From Actinomycetes bacterium (GTDB lineage Bacteria; Actinomycetota; Actinomycetes; S36-B12; GCA-2699445): 6,515 nucleotides of DNA. The notes beneath the pieces were generated by a model. The model was not told the DNA's origin, did not search any database, and worked only from the letters and a program-made list of their open reading frames with translations. The stretch covers positions 1 to 6,515 of the forward strand of contig JAHZKU010000106.1 of assembly GCA_022600255.1 (NCBI GenBank). The letters are read 5' to 3'. A program made the translations under genes and the position numbers. Within the stretch, counting starts at the first letter, position 1, and each line of letters opens with the position of its first letter. Positions 1 to 5,349 of the stretch are shown piece after piece.

Positions 1-1
1 C

Positions 2-262
2 CACCGCTTGAACCCCAGTGCCGACATTAGCTTTGACCAGACTGAGCCCTTGAAGCCGTGGCACATCACGACAAGCGACGGCGCGGTAGATCTGATCTTC
101 AACCCGATGTCAGTGCACAAGGAGTCACTGAACCTTGGTGCTGTGCGCAGCAACTTCATCCAGCCCGCGGGACATTTCTCAGGCTCGGTGCGGGTGGGTG
201 ACGAACGGGTCGTGCTGGATGCACTGCCCGGTGTTGTTGAAGACCAAGACATCCTGTGGTGA
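2..262 (+). CDS. DUF2804 family protein, C-terminal part (5' end outside window)
   Basis: The reading frame is open from the left edge to the TGA at 260-262, giving 86 visible residues. It is the end of a longer protein; the TTG at 8 is an internal codon, not a convincing start. The visible part resembles the C-terminus of the DUF2804 family as I know it: a W-H-I-T-T-S-D-G strand, 'VDLIFNP', then 'FIQPAGHFSGSVRVGDERV', and a final acidic-aromatic 'VVEDQDILW' end. That layout suggests a beta-rich fold with a terminal tryptophan. The family has no established enzymatic role that I can name, and no catalytic motif is visible here. The next gene starts 3 nt after the stop, which implies co-transcription and probably translational coupling with the flavoprotein downstream. 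The family call rests on recalled pattern similarity over a short fragment. Confidence 0.7.
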   Translation, partial: HRLNPSADISFDQTEPLKPWHITTSDGAVDLIFNPMSVHKESLNLGAVRSNFIQPAGHFSGSVRVGDERVVLDALPGVVEDQDILW

Positions 263-265
263 TCA

Positions 266-1090
266 GTGTCATCCGAAACTGAACTGCAGGTTGCGCCGCT
301 GGTGATCTCGGCGCCGTTTGGCAATTACTTGCAGCCGGTTGGGACAACACCGACCTTAGGAACGTTTACGGCCGCCCGCCGCGGTGGCCGGCCTGCTGCA
401 CTCGGCAGAGCCGCGCTGACGCTGCGGTACTATCGAAAACTCGATGCCTGGGTGAATCGAATCGGCCTGCGCAACCCTGGCATCGCCGCCATGCACTCCG
501 GGCCCAAACGGTCGATCGCCTTCTCCGATTCGATTGTCTCCATACACGGGTTTGTGCCGGAGGACTGGGAGGTCCTCCTGGCCGAAATCGCGGCACAGCG
601 CCCGCTCGCCGTGGAGTTGAATATCAGCTGCCCCAACGTTGGGGAACTATCGTGGCCGCCCAGGCTGTTTCATGATGCGCTGCAAACGGGCGTCCCCGTT
701 GTGGTGAAACTTCCCCCCGTACGATTCCACCAACTCGCCAATGACGCTGTCGCAGGCGGCGTCCGATGGTTTCACGCTTCCAACACGCTGCCCGTGCGCG
801 GCGGCGGGCTTAGCGGGGCACCCCTCAAACCAATCTCGCTGCAGGTAGTGCGCTGGTTGCGGAGCGAGTTTGGTGACACCGTCCGCATTATTGGCGGCGG
901 CGGAATCCGCACCAGTGCGGACGTCATGGAATACGCGGATGCTGGCGCCGATCGTTTCGCGATTGGCACCGCCGCTTTGCGGCCTTCGACCGCATACTCG
1001 GACCGTTGGGTTACGGACGTTCGTACGGCCGCCAAGAAGCACGCCACCAAACGGTTGGGCGAGACGGTACGGGCGCCACTGCCCCGCTAG
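266..1090 (+). CDS. Dihydroorotate-dehydrogenase-like FMN TIM-barrel protein (divergent class 1 type)
   Basis: This 274-residue protein carries the DHODH signatures in order: N-x-x-G-L-x-N at 64-70, 'NISCPN' at 119-124, 'VKLPP' at 147-151, 'SNT' at 172-174, 'GGGLSG' at 179-184, the FMN-phosphate loop 'IIGGGGI' at 208-214, and 'GADRFAIGTA' at 227-236. By alignment from memory with Lactococcus class 1A enzyme, N64, N119, N124 and N173 match the orotate-binding asparagines. C122 matches catalytic Cys130 and K148 matches Lys164. The lysine normally in the 'TKS/TKT' strand (Lys43) is missing: the equivalent stretch reads 'TLGTFTAARRGG'. At 274 residues it is shorter than the usual ~310. There is no signal peptide, so it is a cytosolic flavoprotein. 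No pyr genes flank it, so it is probably not the housekeeping pyrD. The GTG start sits 3 nt after the preceding stop, with only a weak GGTGA upstream. Family membership is solid; substrate and reaction are unknown. Confidence 0.82.
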   Translation: MSSETELQVAPLVISAPFGNYLQPVGTTPTLGTFTAARRGGRPAALGRAALTLRYYRKLDAWVNRIGLRNPGIAAMHSGPKRSIAFSDSIVSIHGFVPEDWEVLLAEIAAQRPLAVELNISCPNVGELSWPPRLFHDALQTGVPVVVKLPPVRFHQLANDAVAGGVRWFHASNTLPVRGGGLSGAPLKPISLQVVRWLRSEFGDTVRIIGGGGIRTSADVMEYADAGADRFAIGTAALRPSTAYSDRWVTDVRTAAKKHATKRLGETVRAPLPR

Positions 1091-1336
1091 TGATGTGGTG
1101 GGCGCTCTTGCTCGTACCAAGAGTCGTCGAAGTTGGTGTGGGCACCTTCTTCATCCTGAGATCGGTCCGGGATGATTGGTTTGTTATTGCCCCTCCGGGG
1201 AGGGTCCTGCTGCGTGCCCGCTGCGGACTTCCGGGGCCGGGCTGGCGCAGCGGACGACGGGGCCGGATCGGAAACCATCCTCTAAGGATGACACTGCCTA
1301 GTGGCACAACCCAACTAAGATCACCAACTAAAGGGG
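1091..1336. other. Intergenic gap without a credible gene
   Basis: These 246 nt lie between the DHODH-like gene and the glycerophosphodiesterase. Long open frames cross the gap on both strands but their products match nothing I recognise and run into neighbouring genes out of frame. Two small inverted repeats are present: CCCTC/GAGGG at 1191-1204 and CATCCT/AGGATG at 1276-1290. No T-tract follows either, so neither is a normal intrinsic terminator. The right end holds the promoter candidate for the next gene. Confidence 0.6.
1276..1290 (+). repeat. Short inverted repeat upstream of the glycerophosphodiesterase
   Basis: CATCCT (1276-1281) and AGGATG (1285-1290) form a perfect 6-bp stem around a 3-nt loop. 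It lies about 46 nt upstream of the TTGACA box of the next gene, so it could be an operator half-site pair or a weak end-of-transcript hairpin for the DHODH-like gene. A chance occurrence is also possible at this length. Confidence 0.3.
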
Positions 1337-1364
1337 TTGACAGCACATCGAACGTGCTACGAAT
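1337..1364 (+). promoter_or_regulatory. Candidate housekeeping promoter of the glycerophosphodiesterase, possibly leaderless
   Basis: A perfect TTGACA (-35) stands at 1337-1342. A weak extended -10, TG-C-TACGAA, has its hexamer at 1358-1363 (spacing 15), or ACGAAT at 1359-1364 (spacing 16). Transcription would start near 1370, exactly where an in-frame GTG lies, which fits a leaderless transcript. The -10 match is poor, so this is tentative. Confidence 0.35.
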
Positions 1365-1369
1365 TGCGT

Positions 1370-2194
1370 GTGGTCTCAATCTTGGGCAACACCGCAGACT
1401 CCAGCAGAACATCGCTTTATCCGGTGCTGCGCGGGGCCCTGCCCTTTGGAATTGCGCATCGCGGCGGGGCTTGGGAGGCGCCGGAGAACACCATCGCCGC
1501 GTTTCGCAACAGCATCAACCTAGGATTCACGTTTCTAGAGACCGACGTCCGCGCCACCAAGGATGGCATCGCCGTCGTGTTCCACGATGCCTCCCTGGAT
1601 CGTACGACTGATTCCGAGGGTTTGATTCGAGAAATGACATGGGACGAGGTCAGTCGCGCAAAGATTCACGGGCGCCTACCCGTCATGCAACTCGACGAAC
1701 TCTTTGAGGAGTTCCCGGCCGTTCGCTTCAATATTGATGTCAAGGAGATGAACGCACTGGTGCCTTTCGTTGAGGTCGTGCGAAAACATGCCGCCTGGTC
1801 CCGCGTTTGTGTGGGTTCGTTCAGCCACGATCGACTGGTACGCGTCCGCCGATTGGGTGGGCCGCGGCTGGCGTCTTCGCTATCCCCACGGGAGGTCTTG
1901 GCCCTGCGGCTGCGCAGCTCAGGAATCCCTCTCATCTGGCGTCCTCCCAACGCGGCTTGTGTACAGATTCCCGTGGAACTGGGCGGCATTCGGTTCGCCG
2001 AGCCCAAACTGATCTCGCTGGCACACTCGTTGGGCTGGCAGGTGCATGTGTGGACTGTCGACGATTCGGTCACGATGGACGAGTTGTTGGATCTGGAGGT
2101 AGACGCCATCATGACCGATCGCCCCAGCCTCCTGCGATTGGTATTCGCCGGCCACGGATTCTGGCCTAGCCCCCTCGATAATCTGACCGTTTAG
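1370..2194 (+). CDS. Glycerophosphodiester phosphodiesterase (GDPD family)
   Basis: The protein hydrolyses glycerophosphodiesters, released by phospholipid deacylation, to sn-glycerol 3-phosphate and an alcohol. Numbered from an upstream TTG at 1337, the family signatures are: 'IAHRGG' at 39-44 with catalytic H41 and R42, 'PENT' at 49-52, 'ETD' at 68-70 (metal ligands E68 and D70), 'VFHD' at 81-84 with second catalytic H83, 'NIDVK' at 132-136 with K136, 'HVWTVD' at 237-242, and 'VDAIMTDRP' at 255-263. The usual 'EiK' glutamate is an aspartate here. No signal peptide is visible, so it is probably cytosolic, unlike secreted GlpQ. The start is uncertain. The TTG at 1337 has AAAGGGG directly against it with no spacer; GTG 1370 fits a leaderless start and gives 274 residues; GTG 1424, just before 'LRGALPFGIAHRGG', would also keep the whole domain. 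The gene converges with the cyclic-di-GMP gene on the other strand. Confidence 0.9.
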   Translation: MVSILGNTADSSRTSLYPVLRGALPFGIAHRGGAWEAPENTIAAFRNSINLGFTFLETDVRATKDGIAVVFHDASLDRTTDSEGLIREMTWDEVSRAKIHGRLPVMQLDELFEEFPAVRFNIDVKEMNALVPFVEVVRKHAAWSRVCVGSFSHDRLVRVRRLGGPRLASSLSPREVLALRLRSSGIPLIWRPPNAACVQIPVELGGIRFAEPKLISLAHSLGWQVHVWTVDDSVTMDELLDLEVDAIMTDRPSLLRLVFAGHGFWPSPLDNLTV

Positions 2195-2338
2195 TGCTGG
2201 TCCACCAACGCAGGTTGACCTTGATCGTTGGGAGTTGACGCGATCCAACGGCCGCTGGTGTGCAACACCTACTTAGGGCAAAGCTGACACACGAAACCTG
2301 CGATTCGCCCAGAGCGGGCGGCCAGCGGGTATCTGAGT
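2195..2338. terminator. Convergent intergenic region with GC-rich hairpins
   Basis: Two genes converge here, so transcription must end from both sides. Several stems can be read: GGTCCACC/GGTTGACC with one mismatch (2199-2220), CGTTGG/CCAACG (2226-2231 with 2245-2250), GGTGT/ACACC (2257-2269), and CGCCC/GGGCG (2306-2320). None has a following T-run on either strand. They could act as weak bidirectional hairpins, or termination may be Rho-dependent. I assign the region rather than a single terminator. Confidence 0.35.
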
Positions 2339-4471
2339 TCACACAGTTGTGTGCTTGGTCCGGTCCGCACCAGATTTGTCGAAGCGCTGTGGGGTCACGA
2401 CTGCCTCTCGTGGCGTTTCCGACTCCCGGCCGAAGTACCAGCCCTGGCCCATCTTCCATCCCGCTTCGGTGACCGCTCGTGCCTGTTCTTCGGTCTCGAT
2501 GCCCTCGGCCACCGTGGTGATACCCAGGTGCCGACACATGTCAGCCAGACCTCGGGCCATACCCCAGACACGGTCGCGCGCCGCCACCGCCTCATCCGAT
2601 TCCGCTCGCGCGACGAGTCCGGCAGTGTAGGTGCGGTCCAGCTTGACCACCTGGACGGGAAAATCCCGCAGTTGCGCAATCGACGAGTATCCGGTGCCGA
2701 AATCGTCCAGCGCGAAAGTGACTCCAGCCGCCGAGAGGTGGTGGATGTTCCTAAGCACCGTGCGGGTGGCGTGCAGTGCCACCTGTTCGGTGATTTCCAC
2801 CGTCAGCCGGCAGGGCGTCACCTCGAACTCGTGCAGCAACTCGATGATCTCCCTACTGGCCCGCGCATCGTGCAGCCTGTCGGCCGACACGTTTTTGGTG
2901 ACCCACTGGTGATCCGGCAGCCCACTCAACGCCCGAACTGCCGCCCGCGAGGAAGCGCGATCCACTTCGAGGAGCAAACCGTTTCGTGCCGCAACCCCAA
3001 GCCACTTCTGGGCAGGTACTACCGAGCCGTCCGGCAGGCGCAGCCGCGCCAATGACTCGAACGCCAGCGTGCGACCTTCTGGTAGAGCGACGATGGGTTG
3101 GAAGAATGTATCAAGACGCCCCCCGTCCAGTGCTGCGACTATGGTCTCCGCCGTGACCCCGCCGGACGGTCGCTCCCGCTGCGCCTTGGAGATCACCACA
3201 GTGCGATCGCGGCCACGCTGCTTGGCCTTGCGCAGGGCCGCATCGGCTCGCTCGAGCACCTGATCAAAGGATTCGCCCTTTTCGGAAGCAGCCACCCCGA
3301 CACTCACCGACACCGGGATGTCGCGGCGCCCGTAGCTGAAGGTCTGAGCAGCCACAGCACCCCGGACCAATTCGGCAACCTGCTGGGCCGCCGCTTGGTC
3401 GCGCACATCTGCCAGAACCACGACGAACTCGTCACCGCCTACCCGGGCCACCAGATCGCCTTGGCGCACGCAGGACACGAGAGTGTCCCCCAACTGCCGC
3501 AACACCTCATCTCCGGCGTCATGCGAAATCGCGTCGTTGATGTACTTGAAGTGGTCGATGTCGGTGTAGAGGACTCCAATGTTCTTGCCCGATGTGTGCG
3601 CGCCTGACAGCAGTTCCGAGGCTTGGGAGTGGAGGTCATTCCTATTGCGCAACCCGGTTAGAGGGTCGTGCCCGGTGCGGTGGCGCAGTTGCGCGATCTC
3701 GCCCACATCTGGCACCGTCCCGAGTCCTATTCGACTCATGTCGAGCATCGTGGTGACAACCCGGGCGGGCCGATCGCGGTCCTCGTCGAACATCGGCTGC
3801 GAATCCACCAGGAGCCAGCGCATCTCGCTGCGGTGGGGATCGAATACCCCCATGACGAACCCCCGCACGGGCTCGCCAGTGCGCAGCGCCACCATCGCCG
3901 GATGCTGATCACCGGGCAGGGTGCGGCCGGCTTCATCCACCGCTCGCCAACGAGAATCCATCGATGTCCGACCCGTCGCTTGGTCCTCAGTCAGGCCTAG
4001 GACCTCTAGCGCGGCAGAGTTGGCTGCCACGATGGCGCCGGAACTCGCCTGTATCACTGCCGGAACCGGTAACTCGAGGAAGGCACGCCGGTAGCGTTCC
4101 TCGCTGACCGCTGGGTCGCGTGCCAGCCTCGACGCCTCCGTGGCATCCCGAGCCACGGCGAAAACCTTGTCTCCGACCGGACGCGAGCGCCACTGCATGG
4201 TGACGAACCGACCGGTCTTGTGCCGGTACCGGTTGATGAAGTCGGTGACACCGGATTCCTGGGACGCCTGCCATGCGCCAACTGTCGCCTCAACATCGTT
4301 GGGATGGACAAGATCCATGAACTCCCTGCCCAAGAGTTCATCGGGCGTGTAGCCCAGGATCGACTCCCAGGCACGGTTCACCTCGGAGAACCGGCCTTGC
4401 GAGTCCACCACGCACATGAGGTCGAGGTCCGCCTCGAAGAAGTTCGGCGAACCAGAAGCATTCCTGTCCAC
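2339..4471 (-). CDS. Bifunctional-type cyclic-di-GMP protein, PAS-PAS-GGDEF-EAL
   Basis: This 710-residue soluble protein has four domains: PAS 1 (~8-115), PAS 2 (~122-248), GGDEF (~262-428) and EAL (~440-690). The cyclase half has 'DPLTGL' 269-274, 'DIDHFK' 304-309 and an intact GGDEF at 345-349. An RQGD inhibitory (I-site) motif, RxxD, sits at 336-339, five residues before GGDEF. The phosphodiesterase half has E472 in 'ESL' (EAL variant), N527, E559, D589-D590 in 'DDFGTG', K610, E656 in 'AEGIET' and Q676 in 'GQG'. This is the whole set of metal and catalytic residues known from RocR-type EAL domains. Spacing matches RocR except for about 10 extra residues between K610 and E656. Both activities are therefore plausible: c-di-GMP synthesis from GTP and hydrolysis to pGpG. 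The PAS pair presumably sets the balance; no haem or flavin motif is evident. No transmembrane segment is present. The GTG start is fixed by an in-frame TGA 3 nt upstream. Confidence 0.95.
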   Translation of the reverse strand: MDRNASGSPNFFEADLDLMCVVDSQGRFSEVNRAWESILGYTPDELLGREFMDLVHPNDVEATVGAWQASQESGVTDFINRYRHKTGRFVTMQWRSRPVGDKVFAVARDATEASRLARDPAVSEERYRRAFLELPVPAVIQASSGAIVAANSAALEVLGLTEDQATGRTSMDSRWRAVDEAGRTLPGDQHPAMVALRTGEPVRGFVMGVFDPHRSEMRWLLVDSQPMFDEDRDRPARVVTTMLDMSRIGLGTVPDVGEIAQLRHRTGHDPLTGLRNRNDLHSQASELLSGAHTSGKNIGVLYTDIDHFKYINDAISHDAGDEVLRQLGDTLVSCVRQGDLVARVGGDEFVVVLADVRDQAAAQQVAELVRGAVAAQTFSYGRRDIPVSVSVGVAASEKGESFDQVLERADAALRKAKQRGRDRTVVISKAQRERPSGGVTAETIVAALDGGRLDTFFQPIVALPEGRTLAFESLARLRLPDGSVVPAQKWLGVAARNGLLLEVDRASSRAAVRALSGLPDHQWVTKNVSADRLHDARASREIIELLHEFEVTPCRLTVEITEQVALHATRTVLRNIHHLSAAGVTFALDDFGTGYSSIAQLRDFPVQVVKLDRTYTAGLVARAESDEAVAARDRVWGMARGLADMCRHLGITTVAEGIETEEQARAVTEAGWKMGQGWYFGRESETPREAVVTPQRFDKSGADRTKHTTV

Positions 4472-4477
4472 GCCTCA

Positions 4478-4509
4478 AACATAGGGCAGCAAGTGCGTGG
4501 GCGCGTCAA
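4478..4509 (-). promoter_or_regulatory. Candidate promoter of the PAS-GGDEF-EAL gene, possibly leaderless
   Basis: Read on the - strand, TATGTT (complement of 4478-4483) lies 6 nt before the GTG start, the distance expected between a -10 box and a +1 at the start codon. A TTGACG at 4504-4509 could be the -35, but the 20-nt spacer is too long for an ideal promoter. The only ribosome-site-like bases, TGAGG, are almost touching the start codon. A leaderless mRNA is the simplest reading. Confidence 0.35.
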
Positions 4510-4702
4510 AATCGCTGGATTGCACCTTGCCGTAGTGAGGCGCGCGAGGACGAACATTGTGCCGAGCCGCACCACAACGGCTCCCACTCGCAAAGCCCCG
4601 GACGCCTAAGGGACGAGGGCCTCGGTTGCGGCGATCGGCAGCTCTAAACTCAAAGGCCAAGCCGCTGCTGGGTGAGGGAAAGAAGACCGTCAAGTACCAA
4701 GT
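4484..4702. other. Spacer between rbpA terminator and cyclic-di-GMP gene
   Basis: The gene-free stretch 4472-4784 (313 nt) holds the rbpA terminator on the right and the promoter candidate of the cyclic-di-GMP gene on the left. Between them I see no gene, only one clean inverted repeat, GAGCCG/CGGCTC (4564-4569 and 4578-4583, 8-nt loop), about 95 nt upstream of the GTG start. It might be a regulatory hairpin or operator; no known motif is recognised. A 116-codon open frame on the - strand here overlaps rbpA and looks non-coding. Confidence 0.5.
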
Positions 4703-4711
4703 GGTTTGAGC

Positions 4712-4751
4712 CCACAAAGAAAGCAGGGCCCCGGAAAACTCCGGGGCCCTG
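4712..4751 (-). terminator. Strong intrinsic terminator of rbpA
   Basis: CAGGGCCCCGGA (4724-4735) and TCCGGGGCCCTG (4740-4751) form a perfect 12-bp GC-rich stem with the 4-nt loop at 4736-4739. Read on the - strand, the stem is followed by a U-rich run (CTTTCTTTG, ending near 4714). It begins 33 nt after the rbpA stop codon. The orientation of the T-run assigns it to rbpA and separates rbpA from the downstream cyclic-di-GMP gene. Confidence 0.88.
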
Positions 4752-4784
4752 GGCTCGCGTGCGAATGCACGAAGTTCGTGTTTG

Positions 4785-5147
4785 CTACTTCTTCTTCTTA
4801 GCGGAAGCCTCAAAGTCATCCACACCGGACCGAAGGATATCTAGCGACTCCACCAAGAGTTCTTCTAGCTCGTCCACGCTGCGGCGCTCCAGCAGCATGT
4901 CCCAATGGGTACGCTGCGGTTTGGTCGCCTTTTTCTCTGGCCATGCACCGCCCCGCAGCAGCGCCTCAGCGCCACAGCGACATTCCCATACGGCAGGGAT
5001 TTCCGCTTCTAGGGAGAACGGCAGTTCAATGGTCGTGCCACAACTGCAGTCGTAGTAGATCATCTGGCGATCGGCCAGTCGCACGTTTTCGTCTGTCTCG
5101 TAACTCAGCGTGCCTAGTCTTGTGCCACGAAGTGCGCCGTCTGCCAT
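4785..5147 (-). CDS. rbpA: RNA polymerase-binding protein RbpA
   Basis: RbpA binds RNA polymerase and group 1/2 sigma factors and stabilises the open complex; it is an actinobacterial factor also linked to stress and rifampicin tolerance. The 120-residue product has the typical N-terminal tail 'LRGTRLG..SYETD' (6-19). A small beta core follows with CxC pairs at C34/C36 and C56/C58, then a basic linker 'KKATKPQRT' (72-80) and the sigma-interaction domain 'HWDMLLERRSVDELEELL' (81-98), which is nearly identical to family members. The four cysteines could hold zinc, as in the Streptomyces protein; the mycobacterial homologue lacks most of them. It ends in four lysines. The ATG is supported by GAAGGGGA 6-7 nt upstream. 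The gene is monocistronic: it has its own ECF-type promoter candidates and a strong terminator. Identification is very secure. Confidence 0.97.
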   Translation of the reverse strand: MADGALRGTRLGTLSYETDENVRLADRQMIYYDCSCGTTIELPFSLEAEIPAVWECRCGAEALLRGGAWPEKKATKPQRTHWDMLLERRSVDELEELLVESLDILRSGVDDFEASAKKKK

Positions 5148-5153
5148 CTGGAT

Positions 5154-5161
5154 TCCCCTTC
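5154..5161 (-). promoter_or_regulatory. Ribosome binding site of rbpA
   Basis: On the - strand the bases read GAAGGGGA, 6 nt before the ATG at 5145-5147. This is the strongest Shine-Dalgarno site among the intact genes of the window and fixes the rbpA start. Confidence 0.8.
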
Positions 5162-5213
5162 ATTGGAGTCGACCGGTGGACTCCGATCGATCGCTACCCT
5201 GCCCAACTACCTC

Positions 5214-5239
5214 AACTACTCAGACGTACATTATGTTCC
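5214..5239 (-). promoter_or_regulatory. ECF (SigR/SigH-type) promoter candidate of rbpA
   Basis: On the - strand, GGAAC (5235-5239, preceded by another G) is followed by exactly 18 nt and GTT (5214-5216). This matches the GGGAAC/T-N18-GTT consensus of the thiol-oxidative-stress sigma factors SigR (Streptomyces) and SigH/SigE (Mycobacterium). Streptomyces rbpA is known as a SigR target. Transcription would begin about 60 nt upstream of the start codon. Confidence 0.6.
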
Positions 5240-5250
5240 CTGAGTTCCCC
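5223..5250 (-). promoter_or_regulatory. Second overlapping ECF-like promoter element upstream of rbpA
   Basis: Nine bases upstream of the first element a second GGGGAAC (5244-5250, - strand) is followed after 18 nt by GTC (5223-5225). The -35 match is perfect and the -10 differs by one base. It may be a weaker alternative start or a chance duplication. Confidence 0.35.
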
Positions 5251-5287
5251 GAGGCTAAACCTATTCTGCGGCTTTACTTGCCTCTAA

Positions 5288-5314
5288 CCGAATCGAACAG
5301 AGTCTGTTATTCGG
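5288..5314. repeat. Interrupted inverted repeat between fxsA and rbpA
   Basis: CCGAAT-cg-AACAGA-g-TCTGTT-ATTCGG reads as two nested 6-bp arms with a 2-nt bulge. Folded as RNA it gives about 11 bp with a 3-nt loop; as DNA, AACAGAGTCTGTT is a 13-bp palindrome with a one-base centre. It lies about 40 bp upstream of the rbpA ECF -35 box, so it could be an operator for rbpA or the end of the fxsA message. It does not match the actinobacterial LexA box. Confidence 0.4.
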
Positions 5315-5319
5315 CTGAT

Positions 5320-5339
5320 TCACCCGTGCGGGTGATTTT
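5320..5339. terminator. Hairpin after fxsA, probable end of the ppm-fxsA transcript
   Basis: TCACCCG (5320-5326) and CGGGTGA (5329-5335) form a compact stem 14 nt past the fxsA stop codon. A TTTT run (5336-5339) follows on the + strand, not on the - strand that carries fxsA. As seen, it is a better terminator for leftward-opposing (+) transcription than for fxsA. It may still end the fxsA message together with the neighbouring inverted repeat. Confidence 0.4.
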
Positions 5340-5349
5340 GCGAGGCGGC

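Noticed and set aside
266..1090. Annotation as housekeeping pyrD
   Set aside because: The lysine in the TKS/TKT strand is absent, the protein is short and no pyrimidine genes are adjacent, so the symbol is not justified.
1190..1204. CCCTC/GAGGG hairpin as terminator of the DHODH-like gene
   Set aside because: The stem is only 5 bp and GC-rich sequence rather than a T-run follows it; kept only as a remark about the gap.
1011..1412. 133-codon - strand open frame across the same gap
   Set aside because: Composition is Arg/Pro/Ser-rich as in GC-rich shadow frames, there is no ribosome site and no recognisable motif.
1006..1611. 201-codon + strand open frame crossing the gap, with hydrophobic 'MWWALLLVP' stretch
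   Set aside because: It overlaps the ends of two well-supported genes in another frame, the product matches no family, and the part inside the glycerophosphodiesterase is a shadow frame.
2351..3055. 234-codon + strand open frame opposite the EAL region
   Set aside because: Antisense to a catalytically intact domain; high GC keeps opposing frames open by chance.
2339..4471. EAL domain as degenerate because the signature reads ESL
   Set aside because: Only the middle alanine differs; the metal-binding glutamate and all other catalytic residues are present.
4475..4825. 116-codon - strand frame between rbpA and the c-di-GMP gene
   Set aside because: It overlaps the 3' end of rbpA out of frame and runs through a strong terminator.
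5294..5308. TCGAAC...GTT as a LexA (SOS) box
   Set aside because: The actinobacterial box needs TCGAAC-N4-GTTCGA; here the gap is 7 and the right arm continues ATTCGG.
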